Below, piece by piece: positions 10,311 to 22,546 of a DNA stretch of 64,000 nucleotides. This DNA is from Haliclona indistincta (taxonomy: Eukaryota; Porifera; Demospongiae; Haplosclerida; Chalinidae). How positions within the stretch are numbered: position 1 is the first letter of the stretch; each line of letters begins with the position of its first letter. The position numbers and the translations under genes are program-made. The stretch spans positions 1,568,658 through 1,632,657 of the forward strand of contig OZ024787.1 of assembly GCA_964017065.1 (NCBI GenBank). Direction: 5' to 3'. The notes beneath the pieces were generated by a model. It saw only the letters and a program-made list of their open reading frames with translations. It was not told the DNA's origin and made no database searches.

Positions 10311-12150
10311 AGATGTTTCATGTTGTGTCAGTCAGTCTAGTTATTTCTTCACCACAATACCATCGCAAAACATGTGGCGAAATCTGTTGGGACAGCAGTT
10401 GAGGTGATATTTGACTAAAATATCATTTTCCTTTCTTTGTGTGCTAACTCACGTACAAGCCACACACCAATGTCACTACTACTAGCATTGCTTAAGCCTT
10501 ACATTGCAGCTGATGGAGATGGTTGGTACTCCATCAACTTCGTAATTGTTGGTACTCATGGTGGATTGCACAGGCCGATTAGCAAGACTTTATTCTCAAA
10601 AGCCCTTGAATTTAGTTTTGAACAGTAATATAATTTCGCGAATAGTACCAGTCACACGGTAGTGTCTACAGTATTTTGCAGAAAAGATACACAAGATTTT
10701 GGTTGTGTTGTTTGTTATTGCATAGCCAGAGATCAAGTACTGGATGTTACATGTGAATAATTTCAGTAGCTCACCTTAATTTGTTAGCTGATGATACAAT
10801 GTTAACTGTCCAGTGCAGAGTGCACAGTTAACTACAGGAGTCAAGTGTTAGGAGCTAAACAGTGTCAGAGCTCGCAGTAGTTCATAAAAAATAATAACCC
10901 AGTGATTTGCTTGCCTTGGTGGGGTGGTCTCTTTCAAGTAGTCTAAGCAGTGTGAACAGCGATGGCACTAGCTCTTTACTGACAGGGCAGCTAGATCAAC
11001 GTCAGAACCTACTGTTAGTTCTACTAATATAAATAATAAACCAGGGTTTTACAATGTATACAGTGGGGAGGTGCCCTGGGATTTTCCCTCTGGAACCAAT
11101 TTCCCCCCTGGAATTTCACCAAATAATATTGAATGATATGAGTTACCACTTCGTAAGCACTTTTCTAAGCAGATATCATCAATAAACTAACCGCTGACTC
11201 TTGAAAGAAAAGTTTGTAAGCAGGCTGGCCCAGCTTCAGCATTCACACTGCCACACGCGGCACGCTTACCCGGGTCAGACCCCATTCTGGCTCATTATTG
11301 GAAACTGGGCTAATCAAGCTCGACTCGGCACGGCTCGACTTGGGCGTGTTCACACAGTAATTTTGTAGGTGCATGTCAACATGAACTGACCCGTGATCTT
11401 GTGCCTGTGTGAACACAGTATAAAGGATACAAGGTTCATTCATACCCATAACTAATCTTTGGTTATGAAGATTGTAAGACACTATTGATGACTAGCTTAT
11501 GATTTGCTTGCTTGGTTGTGGTCTCCTTTGATAAATAATCTAGTGAACAGAGACATGCTAGCTCTATACTGACAGGTCAGCTTGATCAGCGTCAGAACCT
11601 ACTGTTAGTACTACCAATACAGTATAACATAATGCTGTCGTGCCCAGCTGGGTAGCTACAGGTATCATAACATTTGGATAGCACTTGACTACTGCTCCAG
11701 AAGAACACTGCAGAGCTGACAGTTAACTATATAATCAGGCAGTGTAGCTGCTGGTCTCTATAGCTCATAATGGAATCCTACCACTGCCGCGACCTCATTT
11801 TAGAATCCCGCCTCACGGCACAGATTACGGTTCTGTGTGCAGAGTTCTATTGAATAATTTTAATTTTTACAGCGTCCTTGGTCATGGTCTGTTTGCTGTT
11901 TCTACAATCAAAATCAGTTTGGACTCTCTAACACCACACTGTGCGACAAGATAAGATTATGAACCTGCAGGTTATAACAGACTACCTGCAGCCGCACTGT
12001 CCAACTGGGTAATCTGATTGGTCAAACGCTCATAGCAATGATCTAATGATGATATAAAAATTACAACACTAAGTGGGAAACAGGTGATGATGATGATCAT
12101 CAAACTAACTAGATTTATACTGCAGTGAGTCATGAGATACTTAAATGGCT
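10305..12150. repeat. Segmental duplication, copy 1
   Basis: Collinear with 20950-22546 plus 24427-24570. Shared landmarks are TTCATGTTGTGTCAGTCAGT at the left end, TCAAGTACTGGATGTTACAT, two copies of the promoter block (10905-11040 and 11505-11670), TTTCACACAG-type inverted sequence around 11230-11410, and CCAACTGGGTAATCTGATTG at about 12000. Copy 1 keeps the unoccupied TAAT target of the 1.88-kb element found in copy 2. At 10503-10530 it contains 28 bp nearly identical to the start of the first visible dynein exon. No intact gene is seen. Confidence 0.75.
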
Positions 12151-12159
12151 ATAATTATT

Positions 12160-13709
12160 TCAGTCTTTGAAGACTGTTGTTTTCACAGTAGTCTTGATAC
12201 CATCCTTGACTACCACAGCACTGTAGACCAGCCCCTCATTACTGGTGTCTGATACTGACTGCTGCTGCTGCTCATCAATCTGTGCTGTTGTTTTCACAGT
12301 AGTCTTGATACCATCCTGACGTACCACAGCACTGTAGACCAGCCCATCAATACTGGTGTCTTGTGCCTCAGCAATCGCACTGTAACCAGCAGGGATCTCC
12401 TCTTTGGTTGTTTTACCGATAGAACCGACAGCACTATAACCAGCAAGCTGTTCCTCTTCAGTAATCTCACTGTGTTCATCAGGTAGTGGGCCTTCAGTGC
12501 TGTATGGTAGGGTCTGGCTGTATAGCTCACTATTATCACAAGTCAGTGGCTGTTGACTCTCTGTGATATCAGCCATGTTATCCAACTGATGGTGTGTTTG
12601 TCTACATGTGATAACGTAATACACATGTAGCAGGTAACTTAAACTCACTTTGTTGTTTGTTGTTGATGGTGTTTAGCTCTGTAGTACAGTATGATGATAC
12701 TAGCTATAACACACACTACTAGTAGACACACTACTAGTACTACTACTGGTGTTACTATTGCTGGGACTACTGCACTAATACTAGCAGTGGTTGCTGTACT
12801 TGATGTGGCGATCATAGTAGTAGTTATAACACCATCAGTTGCAATGAATGTCGTTCTTGGCTGAATTGCAATCGTATTGGTAGTAGTAGATGAATCAAGG
12901 GAGACACTGGTAGTCACAGTCTGTAGTGAGCTAGCTGTGGATAGTGTAGTAACTGTGGATAGTGTAGTAGCTGTGGATAGTGTAGTAGCTGTGGATAGTG
13001 TAGTAGCTGTTGATAGTGTAGTAGCTGTGGATAGTGTAGTAGCTGTGGATAGTGTAGTAGCTGTGGATAGTGTAGTAGCTGTGGATAGTGTAGTAGCTAT
13101 GGATAGTGTAGTAGCTGTGGATAGTGTAGTAGCTGTTGATAGTGTAGTAGCTGTGGATAGTGTAGCAGCTATGGATAGTGTAGTAGCTGTGGATAGTGTA
13201 GTAGCTATGGATAGTGTAATTGCTGTGGATATTGATAGGATTATTCATTGGTTTACTCCATGCTATTGTTTGTTGTTTTACTCACCTGATGGTAGTAGTG
13301 ATAGTGATGGTGTAGAGGTGATTGTTCTATTGCATTCCCATAGTAGACCTGGTATATCAGGGGCACACACACAGCAATGTATAGATTGAGATACAGTAGC
13401 TGTGATGTTCATGAATTGACAGCCTCGTGTAAAAGTGTTTATTTCAGCTGTACAATGGTTGTTTGTACAGTTAATTGTAGTGGGCACACATTGAGTGGGG
13501 TTGGTATCAAAAGCACTGTTATAATCACATCTATTGGTTCCTTCTTGACAAGGTCCTGTGGATAGTATGTAATGATATACACTAGCAGAGGTTGTAGACT
13601 AATAAATTTAGGTGCTACATTTCATTAACTCACCTGGTTGGTCGTCTGCTGATCCAGTACTGATTCCAACACATACTATCAGTAGAACCACCAACTCACT
13701 GGACACCAT
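12160..13709 (-). CDS. Array gene E: predicted type I membrane receptor, tail class without a complete ITAM
   Basis: Exons 13634-13709, 13286-13555, 12649-13222, 12160-12601; in phase, 453 aa, the longest member. Its Cys-rich exon is close to those of genes A and F (GPCQEGTNRC...INCTNNHC...IHCCVC...WECN). The stalk has about 16 near-identical 18-bp units, with exon 3 beginning inside the first unit (TATCCACAG|CAATT). The tail has LPYST, EHSEITEEEQLAGYSAV (His instead of the first ITAM Tyr), AGYSAI, and two LVYSAV motifs around a short Gln run. The gene lies at the right end of the duplicated segment, and its closest relative in the window is gene H at the end of the other copy. Confidence 0.8.
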
Positions 13710-13778
13710 TACTAACACACCTGATATACTGACAGCAGTCCCAGTAACCTACATGTATGATACACTAACATTACAAGA

Positions 13779-15990
13779 AAATTAAAAAGATTTCTATCGA
13801 AATCAAAAGGATGTAGTGATGAAGAAATCTACTACTGGTCCACAATGTAAACCAACAAGGAACAACCATGGAATGGTAACACGATTGACTTGCTAACAGA
13901 CCATAAATCCCTACATCCGTGGCTGCTGTGGCTGACTATATAGCTAGTTCAGCTAGTTGCTGTTGACTGACACATGACGTGCATTGAATTGAATTCAGCT
14001 TGTGACAAAAATATTGATCTTATGTACAGTAGGGTCTCCAATGAAAAAAAATCGACAGTCACAGATTCAGCGGGCTTGCATCTCGGTGTGTAGAGTGGTT
14101 CGACCCGAACATAAAACGGACAAACAGAGAAGCGCCAAGTCCTTCCTTTTAGCAGGAAAAATTAAAAACACTCGAACTAACTGGACGGAGCTAGCCAATC
14201 GTAAGTAAATACTTTTTGTTCAAACCACATTCAGCGCCAAAGCTTATTTTTGTTGGTAAGGATGCACAGGATCATGCTGTCAAGATTTCCAAGTTCTTCG
14301 ACGACGCAGCGATCTTTACGCGCTGTTTCCAGGCCATACATTGAAAGAGGGCGGGGCCCCAAGACGATGACGAAAATAGACTTAGGACTCCAGCGCTTTT
14401 GTAAATTGTGCTGTAGCAACCCTAATGCAGATTTTACTTATTTAGGTATCAATACATCTGCACAGCAAGTTTTATGAAGTTCATACACTTCCTTCCATCT
14501 GGCTCAAAAAACCAAAAATTAAACAGAAAATTTTTGAGCCAGATGGAAGGAAGTGTATGAACTTCATAAAACTTGCTGTGCAGATGTATTGATACCTAAC
14601 TAAGTAAAACCTGCATTAGGGTTGCTACAGCACAATTTACAAAAGCGCTGGAGTCCTAAGTCTATTTTCGTCATCGTCTTGGGGCCCCGCCCTCTTTCAA
14701 TGTATGGCCTGGAAACAGCGCGTAAAGATCGCTGCGTCGTCGAAGAACTTGGAAATCTTGACAGCATGATCCTGTGCATCCTTACCAACAAAAAATAAGC
14801 TTTGGCGCTGAATGTGGTTTGAACAAAAAGTATTTACTTACGATTGGCTAGCTCCGTACAGTTATTTCGAGTGTTTTTATTTTTTCCTGCAAAAAGGAAG
14901 GACTTGGCGCTTCTCTGTTTGTCCGTTTTATGTTCGGGTCAAACTACTCTACACACCGAGATGCAAGCCCGCTGAATCTGTGACTGTCGATTTTTTCATT
15001 GGAGACCCTATGTACAGCCACTGATGTAGGATCTATGGTCTGTTAGCAAGTCAATCGTGTTACCATTCCATGGTTGTTCCTTGTTGGTTTACATTGTGGA
15101 CCAGTAGTAGATTTCTTCATCACTACATCCTTTTGATTTCGATAGAAATCTTTTTAATTTTCTTGTTTGTGTCCTTTTTCTTTTTCAGTGAAGTGCAGTT
15201 CAATATCATGCATGTACTGAGCCGTCTTTGTTTCCACCATTAGTTTACTTTTACTGTTGTTGATGGCTTTTCTTTATAATAAAAATATTATTATTGATTG
15301 TCATATCAGCTCGCCTACGCATACATGCAGTGCATACGAGCCCCGCCCACACTTGTTTGTAGACACGGAGGACAAGTTATAATAATCTGGAAAGCGCAGA
15401 ATAGTGATCCTACACAAGCTTACCGTTCTTCGAAGACTCCAGACAAATAAATTATGTGTTCTCTGTGATTGATACGGCGCGGCGATACTCGAGCTGGTGC
15501 TTGGTCACGTGCGCTAACCACTGCCTGGTCACGTGCGTATTGCGCAATCACAATAATGGCGTCTAGCACTTAGCTGACAATGGATCACGATCGAGAAGTC
15601 GCAGAATTCATATCGCCGTTTTGCTAAAAACGAAGTTCGAAAGGCACCTGCCAGGAGAATTTCACGACTGTTCGTGGGTGTTTTGGTCTCGGCACTGCTC
15701 GCATAAAGGCGCTAGGCGCGCTGAAGAAAGAAAGAAAGAAAGAAGAAGAAAACGAAGATGACGAAACTCGATTTTCACCATTTCCAGGTTCGTCACTTTA
15801 GTAACAATTTCGAGCGATCTCCTTGCTACTGTAAGATGGGGCAACGCTAGAGAGCAGATCTAAGTATCTTTGGACGTTTAAAGTTCATCACCAGGCGAAA
15901 TATCAGCGTTTGAACGCTAATACATTGTATGTAGCCGCCATCTTGTTTTCTCGTTCATTTCTACATAGGGAGTCACTACCGTGCCTCCCT
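13779..15990. mobile_element. Large inverted-repeat element between genes E and F
   Basis: Left arm 13779-14512 and right arm about 14535-15172 are inverted copies, with a ~20-bp spacer, so the DNA can form a ~650-bp hairpin. The left arm has ~85 bp not in the right arm. 15165-15990 continues as the complement of 60244-61110, ending in GGGAGTCACTACCGTGCCTCCC. The same family is found at 56148-56480 and 60244-61517. Array sequence resumes on both sides (AACATTA / AATAAAACAC), consistent with a TA target duplication. No transposase was recognised. The element separates gene E from its conserved promoter block at 16195. Confidence 0.7.
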
Positions 15991-16194
15991 AATAAAACAC
16001 GTTGAGTGGATACATGTATAAATAGCATAATGTTATCAAAAAAATTTTAATTTCATTTGTTTGTGTTTCATTAAGGCGCATGTTGTCATACTCTGGAACA
16101 CCATCACAAGAACACATATTAAAAAAAAAAAGCTAAAGGATAGTGATGTCAATATGAAAAAGCAGAATCAAGTTTTAGTTTCATGCCCATTGGT

Positions 16195-16380
16195 TATATT
16201 AGCTTGCCTTGGTGGGGTGGTCTCTCTCAAGTAGTCTAAGCAGTGTGAACAGCAATGGTACTAGCTCTATACTGACAGGTCAGCTAGATCAGCGTCAGAA
16301 CCTACTGTTAGTGCTACTAATATAAACATAATGCTGCCACGCCCACCTACAGCTGAGTAGCTATCATAACATGTGGCTAG
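16195..16380 (-). promoter_or_regulatory. Conserved upstream block, displaced from gene E by an insertion
   Basis: Full copy of the conserved block with intact GC-box and TATA-like sequences. It would be the upstream block of gene E, but the 2.2-kb inverted-repeat element now lies between them (about 2.6 kb from the ATG). Confidence 0.4.
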
Positions 16381-16604
16381 CATGTGACTGGTTCCATAGC
16401 AAACACTACAAAGTTGATAGTAACTTGAATATTGATATTCATTAAAAATCTACATTGAAATAGAAATTAATACTGATTTCTCTAACAACAAGCAACTCAA
16501 CAATTACAACACTAAAATAAGAGGGAATAACTGGTGTTGATGATGGTCAACCTAACTACATATAGAGCTACACTACAGTACAGTGAGTCATGGGATACTG
16601 TATT

Positions 16605-18302
16605 TTCAGTCTTTGAAAACAGTTGTTTTAACGTAAGTCTTTTTATTGTCCTGGTATACCTCGGCACTGTAGACCAGCCCTTCAATACTGGCATCATTTT
16701 CCTCATTAATCACACTGTAATTAACATCAGGGATCTCTTCATAGGTTGTTAACCCTCGGCGCATGCGCGAGGGTTACGGTACTTGCTCTGTCACTCACTC
16801 ATTCCTTCCTTCGTTCGTTCATTCATTCTGTCCATCGAGCTGCAGAGACTATCGCTCACTTCTGAAACTCTGTAAAGGTACATGTATGAACAGGCTTAGC
16901 ACGACAATGGCTTGCAATGTGACTCGTGGATTTCGCTAAAGTGCTTTCGTTCTCGAGTTATGTATGGCTGGCTCACCTATGGCTGGCTGTCGACAGCCAT
17001 CTTGGACCTCTCTGACGGCAAAAGCGCCCACAGTTGACTACCTAGGTACTTGTAGATTCTATATAAACTTCAGGACAGCTCTGGGGGTGCGTAGACATCT
17101 CAAGAAAAAGCCTATCAAAGCCAAGAGCAATGGCTAGCTACTCAGTGTTCACGGTCACGCCCACTTGTCACACCTTGTTCTTGTGGTCAGCACTTTGCTG
17201 TCTTCTGGTTATTAGTGCAGTTTCAATTGCAACCAGGTTGGTTTTAGCTGCAAAGCTCCTTCTGCAAAACATAACCAAGGAGCTAACTCTACAATGTGCA
17301 ACACGCCGAGGGTTTCGTGAAATCTGTTCATTTTATTAGTATTATCGATAACACTATAACCAGCAAGCTGTTCCTTATCAGTAATCACACTGTATTCACC
17401 AGGTAGTGGTACAGTGTTGAAAGGTGTAGTATTGATGTGTGTTGTGTGGCTATACAGCTCGCTATTATCACATGTCATTGTTGGTTCATTGTCTGTGATA
17501 CCAGCAATGTTATCCAACTGTGTTGGTCTGTATAGGAACTGAGTAAACATTGGTGTGCAGTCAATGCATGAACTCACTTTGTTGTTTGTTGTTGATGGTG
17601 TTTTGCTCTGTAGTACAGTATGATGATAGTAGCTATAACACACACTACTAGTAGACACATTACTAGTAATACTACTGGTGCTACTATTGCTGGGACTACT
17701 GCATTGATAACACTAGTTGCCGTACTTGATGTAGTAGTAGGTGATGGTGATACAAATGATGTACTAGTAGTAATAGTAGTGGATAGTGTAGTAGCTGTTG
17801 ATAGTGTAGTAGCTGTAGATATTGATCAGGAGGAAAGAAAAATTTGGTTTACTTTATGCTATTGTTTTACTCACCTGATGGTAGTATTGATAGTGATGGT
17901 GTAGAGGTGATTGTTCTATTGCATTCCCATAGTAGACCTGGTATATCATCAGGGACACACAGACAGCAATGTATAGGTCGAGATACAGTAGCTGTGATGT
18001 TCATGAATTGACAGCCTCGTGTAAAAGTGTTTATTTCAGCTGTACAATGGTTGTTTGTACAGTTAATTGTAGTGGACACACATTGAGTGGGGTTAGTATC
18101 AAAAGCACTGTTATAATCACATCTATTGGTTCCTTCTTGACAAGGTCCTGTGGATAGTATGTAATGATATACACTAGCAGAGGTTGTAGACTAATAAATT
18201 TAGGTGCTACATTTCATTAACTCAGCTCACCTGGTTCTTGTGTTGATCCAGTATTATTCCAACACATACTATCAGTAGAACCACCAACTCACTGGACACC
18301 AT
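16605..18302 (-). pseudogene. Array gene F: receptor copy with three lesions
   Basis: Exons by comparison: 18231-18302, 17875-18147, 17578-17812, and a tail exon at 17331-17527 continued at 16605-16750. (1) The signal-peptide exon is 1 bp short (TATTATTCCAAC against TATTGATCCCAAC), so the ATG frame does not join exon 2. (2) The tail exon is split by a ~580-bp insertion; reading through it adds unrelated residues and stops at 17212. (3) The TATA-like part of its upstream block is degenerate (TATTACAAACAC). The Cys-rich domain and transmembrane helix are intact, the stalk has only two repeat units, and the tail keeps GEYSVITDKEQLAGYSVI before the break. Confidence 0.75.
16751..17330. mobile_element. 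Insertion splitting the tail exon of gene F
   Basis: About 580 bp between GGTTGTT and TTTTATTAG, which are contiguous in the paralogues. It starts with AACCCTCGGCG, itself part of a hairpin (AACCCTCG...CGAGGGTT), and near the right end has the inverted CGCCGAGGGTTT. Inside are a TATA-like TCTATATAAAC (about 17061) and a short open frame at 17130-17339 that I do not recognise. The target duplication is unclear. Confidence 0.6.
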
Positions 18303-18534
18303 TACTAACACACCTGATATACTGACAGTGATAACAGAACCTACATGTATGATACATAATCGTTATAAAACACATTGAGTCGATACTTGTGCCTAGTGTA
18401 ATCTAAACAATTTTAATTTGATTTTGTTTGTGTTTCATTAGGTGTGTTACCATACTCAGGAACAGCATCACAAGAACACATTATTAAAAAAAAAACAGCT
18501 AAAGGATAATAATCATTAGTGTGCCTATTTGTTA

Positions 18535-18720
18535 TATTTGCTTGCCTTGGTGGGGTGGTCTCTCTCAAGTAGTCTAAGCAGTGTGAACAGCAATGGTACT
18601 AGCTCTATACTGACAGGTCAGCTAGATCAGCATCAGAACCTACTGTTAGTGCTACTATTACAAACACAATTCTGCCATGCCCAGCTATATCTGAGTAGCT
18701 ATCATAACATGTGGATAGCA
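18535..18720 (-). promoter_or_regulatory. Degenerate upstream block of gene F
   Basis: Same block as upstream of the other copies, but the TATA-like sequence is changed (complement of TATTACAAACACAATTCTGCC) and the GC-box region reads CATGCCCAGC. This fits the pseudogene status of F. Confidence 0.4.
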
Positions 18721-18989
18721 TGTGACTGGTTTCTATAGCAAACACTACAGAGTTGATAGTAACTTGAATAATGATATCCATTAAAAATCTACATTGTAAT
18801 AGAAATTATTACTGATTTCTCTAACAACAAGCAACGTAACAATTACAACACTAAGAGGGAATAACTGATGTTGATGATGGTCAACCTAACTACATATAGA
18901 GCTACACTACAGTACAGCGAGTCATGGGATACTGTATTTTCAGTCTTTGAAAACGGTTGTTTTAACGGTAGTTTTCGTACCATCCTTGA

Positions 18990-20437
18990 CTACCACAGCA
19001 CTGTAGACCAGCCCCTCATTATTGGTGTCTGATACTGACTGCTGCTGGCTGTCGTCAAGAACTGCTGTTGTTTAACAGTAGTCTTTTTGCCGTCCTGGGA
19101 TACCACAGCACTGTAGACCAGTCCTTCAATACTGGCATCCTTTTCCTCATTGATCACACTGTAATTAACATCAGGGATCTCTTCATTGGTTGTTTTGTTA
19201 GTATCATCGATAGCACTGTAGCCAGCAAGCTGTTTCTCATCAGTAATCTCACTGTATTCACCAGGTGTTGGTACAGTGCTGTATGGTAGGGTAATATCGT
19301 GTGTTGTGTGGTTATACTGCTCGCTGTTATCAGATGTCATTGTTGGTTCATTGTCTGTGATACCAGCCATGTTATCCAACTGATGGTGTGTTTGTCTACA
19401 TAGAAAATGAATAAACTTTGGTGTGCAGTCAATGTCTAAACTCACTTTGTTGTTTGTTGTTGATGGTGTTTAGCTCTGTAGTACAGTATGATGATAGTAG
19501 CTATAACACACACTACTAGTAGACATACTACTAGTACTACTACTGGTGCTACTATTACCACAGTAATAGTAGTACCTGTTGCCATGGTGACCGGAATAAT
19601 AGTACTGGCATCAACTGTTACAGTATCATCAGTTGCCATAGTAACAGTTGATGTGGCAGTTAGTTTTACCATAGCATTATCAGTGGGGCTAAAACTATCA
19701 GTTGTCACGGAAATAGTAGACATGGGCGTGGTGGTCAATTGCACTCTGCTTGTATCGGTAGTAGTTAATACGGTAACAGCAGATAATGTGTTGTCATGGT
19801 AAGCTCTTGTAGTACTAATCTCAGTCTGTATTATGGTAAAATTATCAGTTGTCATGGAAATAGTAGACATGGGCGTGGTGGTCAATTGCACTCTGGTTGT
19901 ATCGGTAGTATCGGTAGTAGTAACAGCAGATAATGTGTTGTCATGGTCAGCTCTTGTAGTACTAGTCACAGTTTGTGTTAGTACCTTTGTTGTAGCTGTA
20001 AATGGTGAATCGTTTTTAAATCTGGATTGGTTCACTGTTGCTACACTCACCTGATGGTAGTAGTGATAGTGATGGTGGGATTGTAGTACAGCCCCATATC
20101 AGTGGACCATCATCTGGGGCACAAAGACAGCAGTGGATAGGTTGTGATACATTAGCTCCGATGTTTATGAATTGACAGTCTCTTATGATTGTATTTATCT
20201 TTGCTTCACAGTCATTGTTCACACAGTTCAATGTAGTTGATACACATTGAGTGGTGTGATTGTCAAAACCTTCATCGTAAGTGCAATTCCTGTTGTTATC
20301 ATCTCGACAAGGTGCTGTGCATTGGAAAGTACAAATGATTGTGTGTTAGTAGCTGAGTCACCTGGTTGGTCTTGTGCTGATCCAGTATTGATCCCAACAC
20401 ATACTATCAGTAGAACCACCAACTCACTGGACACCAT
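18990..20437 (-). CDS. Array gene G: receptor copy with frameshifted tail and a different stalk
   Basis: Exons 20362-20437, 20051-20314, 19446-19995, 18990-19395; in phase as read, 431 aa. Intron 2 is only ~55 bp. The stalk lacks the LSTATT repeat. Instead it has two ~47-residue tandem repeats (STTRAYHDNTLSAVT...RVQLTTTPMSTIS), still Ser/Thr-rich. The Cys-rich domain resembles that of gene I (QCVSTTLNCVNNDC...IHCCLCAPDDGPLIWGC). The tail has GEYSEITDEKQLAGYSAI, VNYSVI and one LVYSAV. A missing T near 19070 (GTTGTTTAACAG against GTTGTTTTAACAG) then shifts the frame, ending in ASSSQYQTPIMRGWSTVLW and losing the second YSAV; the family stop would be at 18940. This could be a real lesion or a sequence error. 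Confidence 0.72.
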
Positions 20438-20547
20438 TACTAACACACCCGATATACTGACAAGTCTCCTGTACACCAGTTTCTATGTCTAAATAATCCA
20501 AATTTTTGTATAAACGCAACTATTAATCAGTGTACAGTCATGTATCC

Positions 20548-20938
20548 TAGTCTTGCTCGCCAGACCCAACCCAAGGGAAGGGTCTGGTAAAACGTTATAG
20601 AACCAGTTGTGCCACAGGAATGTGAAATATGCACCGTAGCCATGGTAACGTGCACTAGTACGTACGCGCGCACTGCATTGAGACCGTACGAGACAAGAGT
20701 ATACACGAGCCATGGGCCTTGGCAGTGCTTTTTAACCTTCGTCTCCATTGAACTAGCTGGTCGGTCTACCGTGGTGCTCACGGCGTACGTCCTACTCGAC
20801 ATGGCTACTCGTTAGTACTCGCGCGATACGTGACAACGCAATCTGATTGGCTTGCCCGATTTCATGGCAAGGGGCACAACTCGTTCAATAGCGTTTTACC
20901 AGACCCTTCCCTTGGGTTGGGTCTGGCGCGCGAGACTA
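20548..20938. mobile_element. Mutator-like (MULE) MITE with 9-bp target duplication
   Basis: 391 bp bounded by CATGTATCC direct repeats (20539-20547 and 20939-20947). The terminal inverted repeats are about 60 bp (TAGTCTTGCTCGCCAGACCC against TAGTCTCGCGCGCCAGACCC at the other end). Long TIRs with a 9-bp TSD are the hallmark of Mutator-like elements. There is no transposase inside, so it is non-autonomous. It lies just upstream of gene G. Confidence 0.8.
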
Positions 20939-20949
20939 CATGTATCCTT

Positions 20950-22546
20950 ATGATTTCATGTTGTGTCAGTCAGTATAGTTTTTCCTTCACAGCAATACCA
21001 TCACAAACATGTGGTGCAGTCTGTTAGGACAACAGTTGAGGTGATATTTGATTTTTATTTCTTTGTGTGTTAACTCACGTACAAGCGATACACCATTTTG
21101 TCACTACTACTATCATTGCTTAAACTTTACATTTTACATTATGCAGCTGATGGAGGTGGTTGGTACTCCATCAGCTGCACAATGGTAGATTGTACTGGCA
21201 TTCACGTGCGAATTTGGAAAATTTTAAAAGCCTTTGATTTTAGTTTAGAACAGTAATATGATTTCATCAATAGTACCAGTCATACGGTGGTGTCTACAGT
21301 ATTTAGCATAAAAGATCCACAAGATTCTGGTTGTGTTGTGTGTTATTGCAAAGCCAGAGATCAAGTACTGGATGTTACATGTGAATAATTTCAGTAGCTC
21401 ACCTTAATTTGTTAGCTGATGTCACAGTGTATACTCTGGTCTGGTGTGATACAATGTTAGCTGTCCAGTGCAGAGTGCACAGCTAACTACAGGAGTCAAG
21501 TGTTAGGAGCTAAACAGTGTCAGAGTTTGCAGTAGTTCATAAAAATAATAACCTAATGATTTGCTTGCCTTGGTAGGGTGGTCTCTTTCAAGTAGTCTAA
21601 GCAGTGTGAACAGCAATGGTACTAGCTCTATACTGACAGGTCAGCTAGATCAGCGTCAGAACCTACTGTTAGTGCTACTAATATAAACCAGGTTTCATAC
21701 AGTGGGGGTGCCCTGGGATTTTCCCCCTGGAATTTCAAAAATTATATTGAATGATACATGAATTACCACTTCGGAAGCGCTTTTCTAAGCATATATCATT
21801 AATAAACTAACCGCTGACTCTTGAAAGAAAAGTTTGTGAGCAGGCTGGGCCCAGCTTTAGCGTTCACACCGCCACACGCGGCACGCTTACCCAGGTCAGA
21901 CCCCATTCTGGCTCACCATTGGAAAGTGGGCTAATCAAGCTCGACTCGGCACAGCTCGGTTCGACTTGTGCGTGTTCACACAGTAATTTTGTAGGTGCGC
22001 GTCAACGTCCGCGATCTTGTGCCTTTGTGAACACAGTACATCTCCTTTGATAAATCTCCTCCTGAACATCTCCTTTGATAAATAGTCTGAGCAGTGTGAA
22101 CAGCAATGGCGCTAGCTTTATACTGACAGGTCAGCTAGATCAGCGTCAGAACCTACTGTTAGTGCTACCAATACTAATGCTGTCATGTCCAGCTGGGTAG
22201 CTATCATAACATGTGGATAGCACTTGAATATTGCTCCAGAAGAACGCTGCAGAGCTGAAAGTTAACTATATAATCAGGCAGTGTAGCTGCGGGTCTCTAT
22301 AGCTCATAATGGAATCCCACCACTGCCGCGACCTCATAATGGAATCCCACCACACGGCACAGATTACGGTTCTGTGTGCAGAGTTCTACTGAATAATTTT
22401 TACAGCGTCCTTGCTCGTGGTTTGGGTTGTTTCTGTTTGCTGTTGCTATGATCTAAATCAGTTGGACTTTCCAACACCACCCTGTGTAGCAGGATAATAT
22501 TATAAACCTGCAGACTACCTGCAGCCGCACTGTCCAACTGGGTAAT
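20950..22546. repeat. Segmental duplication, copy 2 (left part)
   Basis: Collinear with 10305-12007; it resumes after the 1.88-kb insertion at 24427. It contains two copies of the promoter block (21560-21690 and 22060-22215), the block TCAAGTACTGGATGTTACAT also found at ~34760, and at about 21141-21168 the same short match to the first visible dynein exon. No gene is seen in these 1.6 kb. Confidence 0.75.
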
